From positions 1 to 40,221 of the forward strand of contig JACQVH010000235.1 in the NCBI GenBank assembly GCA_016209895.1: a stretch of DNA of 40,221 nucleotides. The letters run 5' to 3'. The notes beneath the pieces are model-generated. The model worked only from the letters and a program-made list of their open reading frames with translations. It did no database searches and was not told where the DNA came from. Positions 8,537-17,030 of this stretch are shown here, in pieces. The DNA is from Candidatus Hydrogenedentota bacterium. Its GTDB lineage: Bacteria; Hydrogenedentota; Hydrogenedentia; Hydrogenedentales; SLHB01. Both the position numbers and the translations under genes were made by a program. Every line of letters starts with the position of its first letter. The stretch's first letter is position 1.

Positions 8537-8722
8537 TCACTGGTATTCGGACAAATCCTCACGCGCGCGCGCCTTGGGCTCCGCAAAGGAGACAACTTTG
8601 GCGATCCCGGCGGCTTGTTCTGACCTAAGGGCCTCGCCGATGCGGTGTACGTCGTAGCCGTATCGCTTTGCGTTCTCGTCCTTGATCAACCACAATTCCG
8701 TTATGACCGCGTCTTCATACAT
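8537..8722 (-). CDS. small conserved-looking protein, 61 aa
   Basis: A strong GGAGG lies seven bases before the ATG at 8722, which marks this as a translated gene. The product is charged and helical (ELWLIKDENAKRYGYDVHRIGEALR) with no membrane segment or metal motif. Short proteins of this look occur widely, often near toxin-antitoxin or radical SAM genes, but I cannot assign a function. Its stop codon lies at the possible 5' GTG of the radical SAM gene, so it is the first gene of the operon and may be co-translated. Confidence 0.65.
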   Translation of the reverse strand: MYEDAVITELWLIKDENAKRYGYDVHRIGEALRSEQAAGIAKVVSFAEPKARAREDLSEYQ

Positions 8723-8983
8723 CTTCTGCCTCCATTATCTCTTCCGGAGTACATATCTCCGGCGACCTAAAACCACATGACGTTTCGGGCCAAAGTGACC
8801 AAATCGTGGCTACGCAAGGCGGTTAGATAGCTAATGATGCTTGTTTCAAGATATACACGTTCCATCAGAAGAACCTACTTGATGGTTGCCGTTTTGGGTT
8901 CCGTTTCCGACTTCCATTGTGCCATTTCTTTTAGCAAATGCGAAGTGACAGGCGAGTCATTCGCGGAACCAAGGATTATACGG

Positions 8984-9353
8984 CTAGCGCCGATCCGTAA
9001 GCGACCGAAATTGGGAGACGCCCTCGACAACGAGGCAACCCAGATTGCCGTCCCAGTGGTCATACATGCGGGTGGATAGTGCGACCCGGTCGTCGGCGTA
9101 GATGACGAGACAGGTACGGTCAACCAGGAGACGCAACGCAACACGGACAAACGGCCAACGGAATCGCATCGAAACCCGCCGTTATCGACCTGCCATTCGC
9201 CCTGGACCGGCTGCGGATTCACGGGGACTCGACGTGAAAAATATCCTAACACCGAGGCGGGCACATGGACTGAGAGCGTGCCTTCACTTCCTGACGGAGT
9301 TGGTGTACGACGAGATGGCCGCCCCAGTTCCACGCGCCGTCGTCTTTTTCGTC
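8984..9353 (-). pseudogene. remnant of a GH32-like glycoside hydrolase C-terminus
   Basis: Three consecutive minus-strand frames carry pieces that join into one typical C-terminal region of a GH32-like (beta-fructosidase-type) enzyme. The first, near 9353-9290, reads DDGAWNWGGHLVVHQLRQE. The second, near 9288-9165, reads EGTLSVHVPASVLGYFS and GEWQVDNGGFRCD. The third, near 9169-8984, reads CLVIYADDRVALSTRMYD and NLGCLVVEG. At least two frameshifts are needed (about 9285 and about 9150), and the catalytic five-bladed half is absent. No intact gene lies anywhere between 8723 and 9556, and I saw nothing else convincing in that 834-bp stretch. The family assignment is from memory of the motif pattern. 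Confidence 0.5.
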
Positions 9354-9556
9354 AGTGGGGGTGGGCAGCTAACCGAAGAGGAAGCGGTCCTGTCAGGGAA
9401 GACGGAGGAAGTCCAAATTGCGGGAGGCCATCCCCCGACGCATTTCAAGAATATCCATGCGTGTCCGAGCGGTCTTGTGATATGGTGTGAGTGGGGATTG
9501 GGTGTCCTTTCGGTGATTGGGGTGCGGTGCCTCATTGTGGGAAAGGAGAATTGATC

Positions 9557-11899
9557 ATGGCGGTATTTGGTTGGTCTCGGCTGTTGATTTCGGCAGGAAT
9601 CTTGTTGAATGTGACGCTGCCGGCCACGTCAGCGGAATTGTTCAAGGTGGAACGGCATCTGTGGAAGCCAATGGCGGATGAGGTGTATCTGCAGGAAGTG
9701 GGCGAGAAAATCGGGACGGAGCAGCCGGTAATCGCGCTGGCGTGGTATCGGGATGCGTTGTATGCCGTGATGGACGGCAATCTGTACGTGGTGGAGAACG
9801 GCGCGTTGGAGCGGGTTTCGGTGGCGCCGAAGGGCATTCAGAAACTGGAGGTATTGGACGATGCGCTGTGGGCCTTGACGGACAGCGGCGTGTACCGTTC
9901 GGCGGGCGACACGTGGACGAACGTACACAAACAGCCATTCGTGGATATGTGCGTGCACTTGGGACAAGTGCACGGCGCGACGCGGGACGACCTGTTCCGG
10001 TTCGAGAATGGCGCGTTCGTCAACATCAAGCCGGAAGGCGGTTATCAGTCCAGCGAGACCACAGTGATCATGGAAGACGGAACACAAGTTCTGTCCGAGC
10101 CGGTGCGCGTAGGGCCCGTGGATGAGATCGCGTCGTACAGCGGCACCCTGTACATTTTGCGTCGCGGCCAACTCTCGCTGATCGAAGGTAAGACAGTACT
10201 AGACGAAACGATTGACTGGGGCACGTTGCCGTCCCGAAATACGCGCGACATGCTGGCCCGCGGCGGTTGCTTGTACGTGACGACGGACCGAGGCGTGGCG
10301 GTGCTGCGCGGCATGGCCATGACGACGCTGGACCGGAACGTCCGCCTGCCTTACGAAGACACGACCTGTCTGGCGGAAGGGTTCGAGGACGATCTGTGGA
10401 TAGGCACGACGCGCGGCGCGATTCGCAAGGTCGGCGAGCAATACCATTATTTCGGCGCCGAAAACTGGCTGCCGGGCGATAGCGTGCACGCCATCGTCGT
10501 GCATGACCGCAACGTCTACGTGGCCACGGACAAAGGCATCGGCATCATTCATTACGAGCCGTATACGTTGCAGAAGAAGGCGGCGTCCTACGAGCGCCAC
10601 CTGGAGGAATGGGGCCACAAACGGCTCGGCTTCACCCACCGGCTGTATTGGAGCGGCGAGAAGGACGGCTGGCTGCGCGAGATCAGCGACAACGACGGCG
10701 GCCACACCGCGCATTATCTGGCGGCGATGTCGTTCAAGTACGCCGCCACCGGCGACCCCCAGGCGCGCGCCAACGCCGTTGACGCGTTCAAGGCCATGGT
10801 TTGGCTCGAGGAAATCACGGGTAATCCGGGATTCATTGCGCGCGCCATTTGGTGTCCAACCGCCGATAAAGGCCAACGTTCTACGCAGGGTTCCGGCGGC
10901 TTGCCCGCCAAGTGGTATCCCACGCCGGACGGCGTCTGGGTCTGGAAAGGCGACACCTCGAGCGACGAAGTGGACGGGCACTTCTATTCGGTGGCGCTTT
11001 TTCATGACCTCGTCGCGCAAGGACCGGAGAAAGAACGCGCCAAGCAACATATCGCGCGGATTGCCACGCACATCCTGGACAACGGCTGGGTCTTGCGCGA
11101 GAAAGACGGCAAGCCGACGCGCTGGGGCCGCTGGGACCCGACGTACCTGCTGCGCCCGTATGGCTTCTACGCCCGCGGACTGAACGGGATGGAGGCCCAG
11201 ACCTACATGCGCACCGCCTTCGCGTACACGGGAGATGCCAAGTACGAGCAAGGTTTCCAGCAGTTACTGGACTGGGGGTACCACACGTATACGGTGAGCC
11301 AGAAACAGACGTTCCCGCCCGAAAACATCGTTACTTGGGACGACGAGCTCGCGTTTCGCACGTACCATACCTTGCTGCGATACACGGATAACCCGTATCT
11401 GCGGTCCATCTATCTGCGCAGCCTCGGACGGAGCTGGGAAGTAAAGCGCATGGAGCATGTGCCGTGGTTCAATTTTATCTACGGCGCCATCACCGGCAAC
11501 GAATGCGAGGCGGACCGCGCCGCACAGTTCCTGCGCGAGTATCCGCTGGACCTCATCAGCTACCGGTACACGAATTCGGTCCGCTGCGACCTCGGGCCGG
11601 AGCCGGGTTATGTACCCTACGGCGGCGGGACGCGGGCCATGTCGCCGCGCGAGACCGATGCCAAGTCCGGAAGCATGTCCACCTTGGGCTACGACGGCGG
11701 TGGCGGCGGGCATTCCGTAACCGACCCGTCCGGATGGCTCGAAGCCTACTGGATGGGCCGTTACCACGGCTTCATCCAGGCGCCGACAGTAACCGACCCC
11801 GCGCTGACCACGGTGGAACCCAGCAGCAGCCAGAAAATGGGCGCAATTCCCTTCGACGGGCCAGCGCGCCCCAGCGGACTGATTCCGGGAGAACCGTAA
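9557..11899 (+). CDS. exported beta-propeller / alpha-toroid protein of unknown function
   Basis: 780 residues from the ATG at 9557, which has AAAGGAGA six bases upstream; the longer open frame to the left has no ribosome site. Residues 1-26 are a Sec signal peptide (LLISAGILLNVTLPATSA). Residues about 58-335 contain seven repeats of the type LYAVMDGNLYVVENG, LWALTDSGVYRS and LWIGTTRGAIRKV, which suggest a seven-bladed propeller like those of two-component-regulator sensor domains. Residues about 340-780 are rich in helices (DGGHTAHYLAAMSFKYAATGD, GFYARGLNGMEAQTYMRTAFAYTGD), as in (alpha/alpha)6 glycan-active enzymes. The protein is probably periplasmic or extracellular and may bind or cleave a polysaccharide, but no catalytic motif can be named. 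It is transcribed alone. Confidence 0.75.
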   Translation: MAVFGWSRLLISAGILLNVTLPATSAELFKVERHLWKPMADEVYLQEVGEKIGTEQPVIALAWYRDALYAVMDGNLYVVENGALERVSVAPKGIQKLEVLDDALWALTDSGVYRSAGDTWTNVHKQPFVDMCVHLGQVHGATRDDLFRFENGAFVNIKPEGGYQSSETTVIMEDGTQVLSEPVRVGPVDEIASYSGTLYILRRGQLSLIEGKTVLDETIDWGTLPSRNTRDMLARGGCLYVTTDRGVAVLRGMAMTTLDRNVRLPYEDTTCLAEGFEDDLWIGTTRGAIRKVGEQYHYFGAENWLPGDSVHAIVVHDRNVYVATDKGIGIIHYEPYTLQKKAASYERHLEEWGHKRLGFTHRLYWSGEKDGWLREISDNDGGHTAHYLAAMSFKYAATGDPQARANAVDAFKAMVWLEEITGNPGFIARAIWCPTADKGQRSTQGSGGLPAKWYPTPDGVWVWKGDTSSDEVDGHFYSVALFHDLVAQGPEKERAKQHIARIATHILDNGWVLREKDGKPTRWGRWDPTYLLRPYGFYARGLNGMEAQTYMRTAFAYTGDAKYEQGFQQLLDWGYHTYTVSQKQTFPPENIVTWDDELAFRTYHTLLRYTDNPYLRSIYLRSLGRSWEVKRMEHVPWFNFIYGAITGNECEADRAAQFLREYPLDLISYRYTNSVRCDLGPEPGYVPYGGGTRAMSPRETDAKSGSMSTLGYDGGGGGHSVTDPSGWLEAYWMGRYHGFIQAPTVTDPALTTVEPSSSQKMGAIPFDGPARPSGLIPGEP

Positions 11900-11950
11900 T
11901 CCCAGTTCTCGAAGATCAGGTAGCTCCCATTTGCAATGGGAGTTCACTCG

Positions 11951-12697
11951 TTATTGGCGTCGCACGTGGCGCGTGTCGCCCGCGAGTCCGCTCAAAGCCG
12001 CCGCCGCGGCCTGATCGGCTACGCACGTCACTTCGGGATGAAGCCATAGGAGCGAGGCGGGGAACTGCGTCGAGATTTCGCCGGAGACGAGCCGCGCCAG
12101 AGCTTGAGCCTTTCCACCCCCGCTGACGACAAGGACGATGTGTCGCGCGTGGAGGACATCAGTCATGCCGAGCGTAAGGCCGTGTGTCACGACGCCGCGT
12201 GCGGCGTCGAGCATCGCGTGGCGTAAGGTTGAGGCGTCGGTAACGTGGGCCTTGGCGGGAAGGCTTTCGGCAGGATAGTTGAGACCGATGTGGCCGTCGG
12301 CGCCCATGCCCAGGACACAGATATCAATACCGCCAAGTTCCCGGATCAACTGTTGAACGCGCCGGCACTCGGCAGCTGGGTCCGGCACTGTACTGAGAAA
12401 GCCCACACTGCGGTCTGCGGCCAGACCCCACGGTTCAAGGATGTGCTTCCGGATATACACATCGCACGTGGCCGGGTCATCCGCCGCGAGTCCGCCCCAT
12501 TCATCCAGCTTCAATATCCGGACTTGGGCCAGTGCTTCGCGGTGTTTCGCCAACTCCGCATAGACCCCGACCGGACTGGCGCCGGTCGCGACGCAAATCA
12601 CGCTATCGGGTTTGCGCCGCACATATCGTAACACGTGCTCCGCAGCAACCCGGCTCATGGCCTCATAGTCAGCCTCGATGATGATACTTGGCAACAT
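11951..12697 (-). CDS. glucosamine-6-phosphate deaminase/isomerase family protein
   Basis: 248 residues, slightly shorter than E. coli NagB (266). Family signatures are ATGASPVGVYAEL, the general-base motif KLDEW with Asp65, and LGMGADGHIGLN with Asp134 and His136. Enzymes of this family convert glucosamine-6-phosphate to fructose-6-phosphate and ammonia in amino-sugar catabolism. Position 141, which is Glu148 in E. coli NagB and completes the ring-opening triad, is Tyr here (GLNYPAES), so the substrate may differ (for example another hexosamine phosphate). The gene is convergent with the propeller protein and stands alone. The SD (AAGGGA) is weakly placed. Confidence 0.85.
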   Translation of the reverse strand: MLPSIIIEADYEAMSRVAAEHVLRYVRRKPDSVICVATGASPVGVYAELAKHREALAQVRILKLDEWGGLAADDPATCDVYIRKHILEPWGLAADRSVGFLSTVPDPAAECRRVQQLIRELGGIDICVLGMGADGHIGLNYPAESLPAKAHVTDASTLRHAMLDAARGVVTHGLTLGMTDVLHARHIVLVVSGGGKAQALARLVSGEISTQFPASLLWLHPEVTCVADQAAAAALSGLAGDTRHVRRQ

Positions 12698-12821
12698 GGA
12701 TTGTGTCTGTTTCCCTTGCTAAATACAGGCCACCCGTAAAGTTTCGCGCGCATATTGCGAGGTGAATGCCGTTCCATGGTAAGCTGCCAACCCAGTCCTG
12801 CGGTCTGATTCTGTCGAGGAC

Positions 12822-13624
12822 TCACTTCCCCAATGTCTTCGCTTTCTCGGCACGGTAGATGGCCCGATACGCCGCTCCGCTGAAGTACGGTACGGCAGCA
12901 TTTACTTTTCTCTCGTAGTCCTCCGACCAGACGGCAAGCCAGTATAAATCCAGAAGATACTTGCTACTTATGGCGACGTATTCAAGCGCATCGGCGGCGG
13001 CTTCTCGTGCGCGCTTATCAACATTCGCCCCGCTGATGCGGCAGATAAGCTTGTCTTCAGTTCTTGCACCTGCTCGTTGAAACAGATCCTCGGCGCGTGG
13101 GTCAACAGCCTCTCCTGTCGGAGCCACCAAAGTACTGCTGGCTTCGGGGGAGAGGTTGGAGACAACATTAATGTTAAGGCCCAACTCGTAGATCGCGAAA
13201 TTCCAATCTGGCGAACCCAAGTCTTCCGGAGGTTTCCAACCGCCGAAACACGCGTAAACCGTCAGCGAAAATACCAGTGGACAGTCATATATGCACCCGT
13301 ATTTCAACTCGGCATCCTTGTCTTTCAGCATGGAGAGTATCGGATTGACGAAAACTGGATCTTTGATCGCAGCGGCAAGGATGAGTAGCCGGTCCAAGGC
13401 ATCGGTGTCCGGGCTTCTCGCAAAGGACTCCAACTCACGCAAGATTCTCTGAGAATACCGTTTGTTGTGTTTGACGAGTTTAAAAAACACTTCTTCTGCA
13501 CGTCCAAATCGGGCGACTTAAGGAATCGGGTTAGGACGTCTTGTGAGTCTTTTGTGTCGGCAGTAGCGAAATCTGAGAATAGACTGGCTAGGAGCAATGC
13601 GGCGAATGTAAAGACAAAACGCAT
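12822..13624 (-). CDS. exported protein of unknown function interrupted by a -1 frameshift
   Basis: Translation from ATG 13624 gives a Sec signal peptide (MRFVFTFAALLLASLFSDF) and a short mature segment to Lys45, then leaves the good frame. A second frame, one base back (-1), continues without a stop to 12822 with about 219 further residues of protein-like sequence, including ELESFARSPDTDALDRL and SKYLLDLYWLAVWSEDY. Joined at the slippery site the product would be about 267 residues, helical and exported. The zero frame alone would stop at 13325 after 99 residues. The first part after the signal looks like HEAT-type helical repeats, which is a weak call. Either the frameshift is programmed, the gene is broken, or the assembly has an indel in the six-T run. 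The neighbourhood is more A+T-rich than the flanks, suggesting transfer. Confidence 0.55.
13478..13487 (-). promoter_or_regulatory. tandem -1 ribosomal frameshift heptamers (TTTTTTAAAC)
   Basis: In the zero frame set by ATG 13624 the codons are TGT TTT TTA AAC. This places two canonical X-XXY-YYZ heptamers in the correct register: T TTT TTA (13487-13481) and T TTA AAC (13484-13478). A -1 slip at either one enters the long downstream frame. A weak hairpin (ATTCT/AGAAT) follows about 20 nt downstream, farther than the usual 5-9 nt, so a strong stimulator is not evident. A homopolymer sequencing error could create the same picture. Confidence 0.4.
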
Positions 13625-13733
13625 GATCCGAAAAGGTGCCTCTCTTCACCCTTGATTCTTTCGCCCCTGCAGAACTTTTGGTCTGGTCACTTACTTACTG
13701 GAGGTTCCCCCACAACTGATGGAGGCGAATTGT

Positions 13734-14165
13734 TCACAGATTCGAAGGTTCTCCTATCTCTCCAATTCCCCGCTTGCGGAACGTCTTTCCCAAGAACGAA
13801 CCGAGAGCAGTCCCTAGTATCGCCGGTATGCCTATCACGACGCCGTAGATAATGAACTCAAACGGCCAGAGATTGTGTGAAGTTGGACTGGCCACCATTT
13901 CCAGGAAGGAAGCCGCGGGAAACGGCGCTGCCATGGCAACACCAAGCAGACTCCATTTCCTCGGGTCCAATAGGCCGAGGGCAATCGCGAACACAAGAAC
14001 CAAACACACAGTGGACAAGGGCTCCATATTTTCAATTGCGGTTCTGAGGATAGGAAAAAGAGGAGAGGGATAAGCCCGCTCGATCCCTAACCAATAGGGA
14101 GGAAGGATAACGGACGATAGTCCGAGGACTCCGGCTACAAAGAACTCCTCCGCGGTTCGCTTCAT
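13734..14165 (-). CDS. small polytopic membrane protein
   Basis: 143 residues from the internal Met (MKRTAEEFF); an alternative start at 14216 adds 17 residues without a better ribosome site. Four hydrophobic segments are visible at about residues 8-25, 50-66, 73-90 and 101-124, with a basic tail (KTFRKRGIGEIG). No family was recognised. It stands between the frameshifted gene and the HepT/MntA module, in the A+T-rich patch, and is transcribed away from the TA pair. Confidence 0.6.
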   Translation of the reverse strand: MKRTAEEFFVAGVLGLSSVILPPYWLGIERAYPSPLFPILRTAIENMEPLSTVCLVLVFAIALGLLDPRKWSLLGVAMAAPFPAASFLEMVASPTSHNLWPFEFIIYGVVIGIPAILGTALGSFLGKTFRKRGIGEIGEPSNL

Positions 14166-14264
14166 CGGAACGCTGTTCCCATACGGTCGGCAGACTATAC
14201 GTTGGGTGATTCGCAAAAGATTATATCACAAGGTCCGGCGAGATCGGCGTCCGGCGGATTTTTT

Positions 14265-14292
14265 TTGCCCAGTAGAATTAACTTGGTAGAAT
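14265..14292 (+). promoter_or_regulatory. candidate sigma-70 promoter of the mntA-hepT module
   Basis: TTGCCC (14265-14270) and TAGAAT (14287-14292) are separated by 16 bp, with the -10 hexamer five of six to consensus. The predicted start would be about 63 bp upstream of the mntA ATG. It lies in the only A+T-rich segment between the divergent membrane-protein gene and mntA. The assignment is from pattern only. Confidence 0.35.
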
Positions 14293-14362
14293 CCCTCCCG
14301 GTGTCACGGGCCACAAATACTGAGGCTAACCGCATCATACGCGATCGTCAGGAAGCACGTTT

Positions 14363-14671
14363 ATGCCTTCGCCACGCATTGAGATTCCCGAAGAGAGTAT
14401 CGAGTCCTTCTGCCGAAAATGGCGAATCAGGGAGTTCTCCCTTTTTGGGTCCGTGTTGACCGACGATTTCCGACCCGACAGCGATGTGGACGTGTTGCTC
14501 GTTTTCGAAGCAGACGCAGACTGGGGCCTATTCGAGATCGTCGAAATGAAAGATGAACTTCAGGCGCTCTTTGGGCGCGAGGTAGACCTAGTGGAAAAAG
14601 AGGCCATCAGCAATCCATTCCGGCGAGATCACATTTTGCGGACCCATCAGGTGGTGTATGCATCCCGATAA
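14363..14671 (+). CDS. mntA: MntA-type nucleotidyltransferase antitoxin (type VII TA)
   Basis: 102 residues with AGGAAG seven bases before the ATG. The minimal nucleotidyltransferase motif is complete: G29-S30, then ten residues, then D41-x-D43 (FGSVLTDDFRPDSDVDV), i.e. GSx10DxD. In the studied HepT/MntA pairs, MntA transfers AMP from ATP to a tyrosine of the HEPN toxin and so silences it. The last 14 bases overlap the hepT gene, so the antitoxin is made first and translation is coupled. The length is normal for the family. Confidence 0.9.
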   Translation: MPSPRIEIPEESIESFCRKWRIREFSLFGSVLTDDFRPDSDVDVLLVFEADADWGLFEIVEMKDELQALFGREVDLVEKEAISNPFRRDHILRTHQVVYASR

Positions 14672-15017
14672 CAAGGATTTGACCAGACTCTGGGATATGC
14701 TTACCTACGCCAAGGAAATCCAGTCTCGCGTTTCCACGATGACATTTGAAATGTACTTGGCCGATAGCGACCGAAGATTGGCCACGGAGCGAAGGCTGGA
14801 GATAATTGGAGAAGCCGCGAAAAACCACTCGCAGCGATTCATAGATCAACATCCGACGATCCCGTGGCGAGCAATTATCGGAATGCGAAACGTCTTAGCC
14901 CACGAATACGGTGAGATTCGCCACGAGCGTGTTTTTCACACGGCACAGCAAAGTATTCCAGAGTTGATCCGCGGAGTCGAAGCCCTTCTTGCTCCGCCGC
15001 CCTCCAACGATGTATAG
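14658..15017 (+). CDS. hepT: HepT-type HEPN ribonuclease toxin (DUF86, type VII TA)
   Basis: 119 residues, all-helical, with the catalytic HEPN motif intact: R77-N-V-L-A-H82-E-Y84, matching Rx4HxY in which the His/Arg form the RNase site and the Tyr is the AMPylation target. The segment RLATERRLEIIGEAAKN is typical of DUF86. HEPN toxins of this group cleave RNA when not modified. The partner MntA is directly upstream with a 14-bp overlap. Both genes look intact, so the module is probably functional. It is bordered by a membrane protein and a membrane-protein operon facing it, with no phage gene nearby. Confidence 0.92.
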   Translation: MHPDNKDLTRLWDMLTYAKEIQSRVSTMTFEMYLADSDRRLATERRLEIIGEAAKNHSQRFIDQHPTIPWRAIIGMRNVLAHEYGEIRHERVFHTAQQSIPELIRGVEALLAPPPSNDV

Positions 15018-15083
15018 AAGCAGATTCGGACGGAGTTGCCACCGGAGAATCTTGGGGCGCAACAACGATCTGGTTGCCGAGGT

Positions 15084-17030
15084 TTATGAATGAGCGCGTT
15101 CGAAGACGAGATAGCCGTTGCCGCCTTTGGGGAGGGGTCGGGGGAGGTAGAGACGATATCCACGGAGGATGATGGGTACGAGCGTGGTATCGGGGTGGTC
15201 TTTCACCTCTCCGAACCAGAGGAGTTGGATGTCTACGTTTGAGGGTTGCCAGCGATGCCGCTTGGCGATGCTCTCGCCCGTGTTGAGCGTCATGACTACG
15301 GAATGATCGGGACGAAATTCGATCTGCCGGACGCGCAGGTCTTCGGTGCGCGGTTCAGCCTCGGATAAGTCCTTCACCGAGCCGATGGACTGCCACGCGC
15401 CGATCAGTTGCGTCACCCGCTGATGATACGCCTCCGGTCCGAAGCGCTTTCGGCCTCGGGCGTGCGGACCGTCTTGCATCGCCATACTGAGGGACGTAAT
15501 GATGAGAATAAACACGGGAGCCAGTCCCCAGCCCAGCCAGTATCGGGAGCCCACGTTCCAGCGCGCATCTTCGGGCGACGCACCGGCGCTGGTCGGAATG
15601 GATGCCCGGGCGGCTTCGCTGGATCGGGAAAGCACCAACCACGTGGCGATGGCGCAAAGCACCCAGAAATTCGTGTCCACCAGAATGTGCGTTTCTTCGC
15701 GACTGGTGTCGGGAAAATGCTGCATAAAGGAGCCTGCCGCCGGCAACCAGATCAGGAACAGGAACACCAGCGACGCTTTCCCTTGCGCCGTGGCCGGGGC
15801 TACCGCCAGCCGATCCTGCCAATACAGGTACAGGGCGTATAGAGCGACGGCGGTAACCACGACGCCGGAAAACGTATACCAGACCCATGGCGCCAACCCG
15901 ACCACGCTCTCAATGGTTACCGCCTTGTAGCGATGAATCCAATCCATCGGTGCGCGGCGCAGATTCACCCACATCAGCGCGACGAGCATCACGAATACGG
16001 CGTACACATCGAGTCGGTTGCGCGGTTCATCTTCGTCGGGCGGTCGCAATCCACCGCGCAGCAGGCGCACGCCGCCCAGCGCGATGGCGAGTCCCATGAA
16101 AAAACCAAAACTCTCTTCCGCAAGCTTCCATTGCGCTTTGCCGCCCCAGTACGCGAACGGCCCCCAGGACACCATCACCGGATGCCGAATGAATACGGCC
16201 AGGGAAAATGCCAGGCCGCCGCCGAGGATGCCGTACAGGGCCAGCATGAATGCGGCGCGGTTCCTCCGTCGAAAGAGATAAATCAGCAGCGCCGCCAGGA
16301 TGCCGACCACGCCGCCCCAGCTTTCGCTACGATTCGGCGGGGCGAGTTCGAGGCCGCCGAACTTCGTGAAGCCCAGGTAGCCTACCCACCATGCGACGGC
16401 GCACCAAAAGAGGAGGGCCGTCGCCGGGCGATCCTTGGGTCGCGCAAACCAATAAACCGCGCTGACGATCAGCGTGGTGAGCGCGGGCAGCCATTCCCCA
16501 TCGTGGAAATAATCCGCCGTGAACTGTTCGTATGCCTCTCTCTGCGGTTCATTGAATAGAAAATAGAGATGGGTCAGGAAAAACACGGCGCAAAGGGCGG
16601 TGAAAGGTCCTACAAACTGCTGCAATCGTGAGCGCGGTACGGTAAAAGCGAAACCGAGAATGGCGCCGCCGATGCCGGCCCAGAGCGCACCGAACAAGAA
16701 GAGCATCGAGTACCCATAGTAAACATCGGGAAATGAGTCGGAAATTGAGTACATCGTGTGTTCCATATAGCTCAGTGAGCCGCCCCACGCCCAGCCAACC
16801 GCGCCGAACAACCCCGCCACCGCTGCGCGCCGATACCAGTCGAGCCGTCCGGAAGCGAGGCACAGCGCCATGCCCAGCATCGCCCCGGGCAGCATGGCCC
16901 CGCCCTCGTGACCGACCACCCCGCGATAGCCCCAGCCAAAGGCCATAATGACCGCACAGAGCAGGCACAGGAATCTCGCGCTGAAGGTGGGCGCGCTTCT
17001 GTAATTTGCGGCGTGGGTGTCGGGTGTCAT
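15084..17030 (-). CDS. large polytopic membrane protein of unknown function
   Basis: 648 residues with about thirteen hydrophobic segments spread from residue 15 to 525 (for example FLCLLCAVIMAFGWGY, LYFLFNEP-flanked helices, VFILIITSLSMAM) and a soluble C-terminal domain of about 110 residues (IEFRPDHSVVMTLNTGES...VPIILRGYRLYLPRP). An early conserved-looking segment, GWGYRGVVGHEGGAMLPGAMLG, contains several glycines and one His between the first helices. I do not recognise the family; it could be a transporter or a membrane enzyme. The ATG overlaps the stop of the beta-helix gene by four bases, so it is the third gene of the exported-protein operon. The stop lies 66 bp from hepT, which converges on it. 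Confidence 0.75.
   Translation of the reverse strand: MTPDTHAANYRSAPTFSARFLCLLCAVIMAFGWGYRGVVGHEGGAMLPGAMLGMALCLASGRLDWYRRAAVAGLFGAVGWAWGGSLSYMEHTMYSISDSFPDVYYGYSMLFLFGALWAGIGGAILGFAFTVPRSRLQQFVGPFTALCAVFFLTHLYFLFNEPQREAYEQFTADYFHDGEWLPALTTLIVSAVYWFARPKDRPATALLFWCAVAWWVGYLGFTKFGGLELAPPNRSESWGGVVGILAALLIYLFRRRNRAAFMLALYGILGGGLAFSLAVFIRHPVMVSWGPFAYWGGKAQWKLAEESFGFFMGLAIALGGVRLLRGGLRPPDEDEPRNRLDVYAVFVMLVALMWVNLRRAPMDWIHRYKAVTIESVVGLAPWVWYTFSGVVVTAVALYALYLYWQDRLAVAPATAQGKASLVFLFLIWLPAAGSFMQHFPDTSREETHILVDTNFWVLCAIATWLVLSRSSEAARASIPTSAGASPEDARWNVGSRYWLGWGLAPVFILIITSLSMAMQDGPHARGRKRFGPEAYHQRVTQLIGAWQSIGSVKDLSEAEPRTEDLRVRQIEFRPDHSVVMTLNTGESIAKRHRWQPSNVDIQLLWFGEVKDHPDTTLVPIILRGYRLYLPRPLPKGGNGYLVFERAHS

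Noticed and set aside
8834-9554. Plus-strand frames between the small protein and the propeller gene
   Set aside because: No SD or motifs; the minus strand of the same DNA carries the GH32-like remnant.
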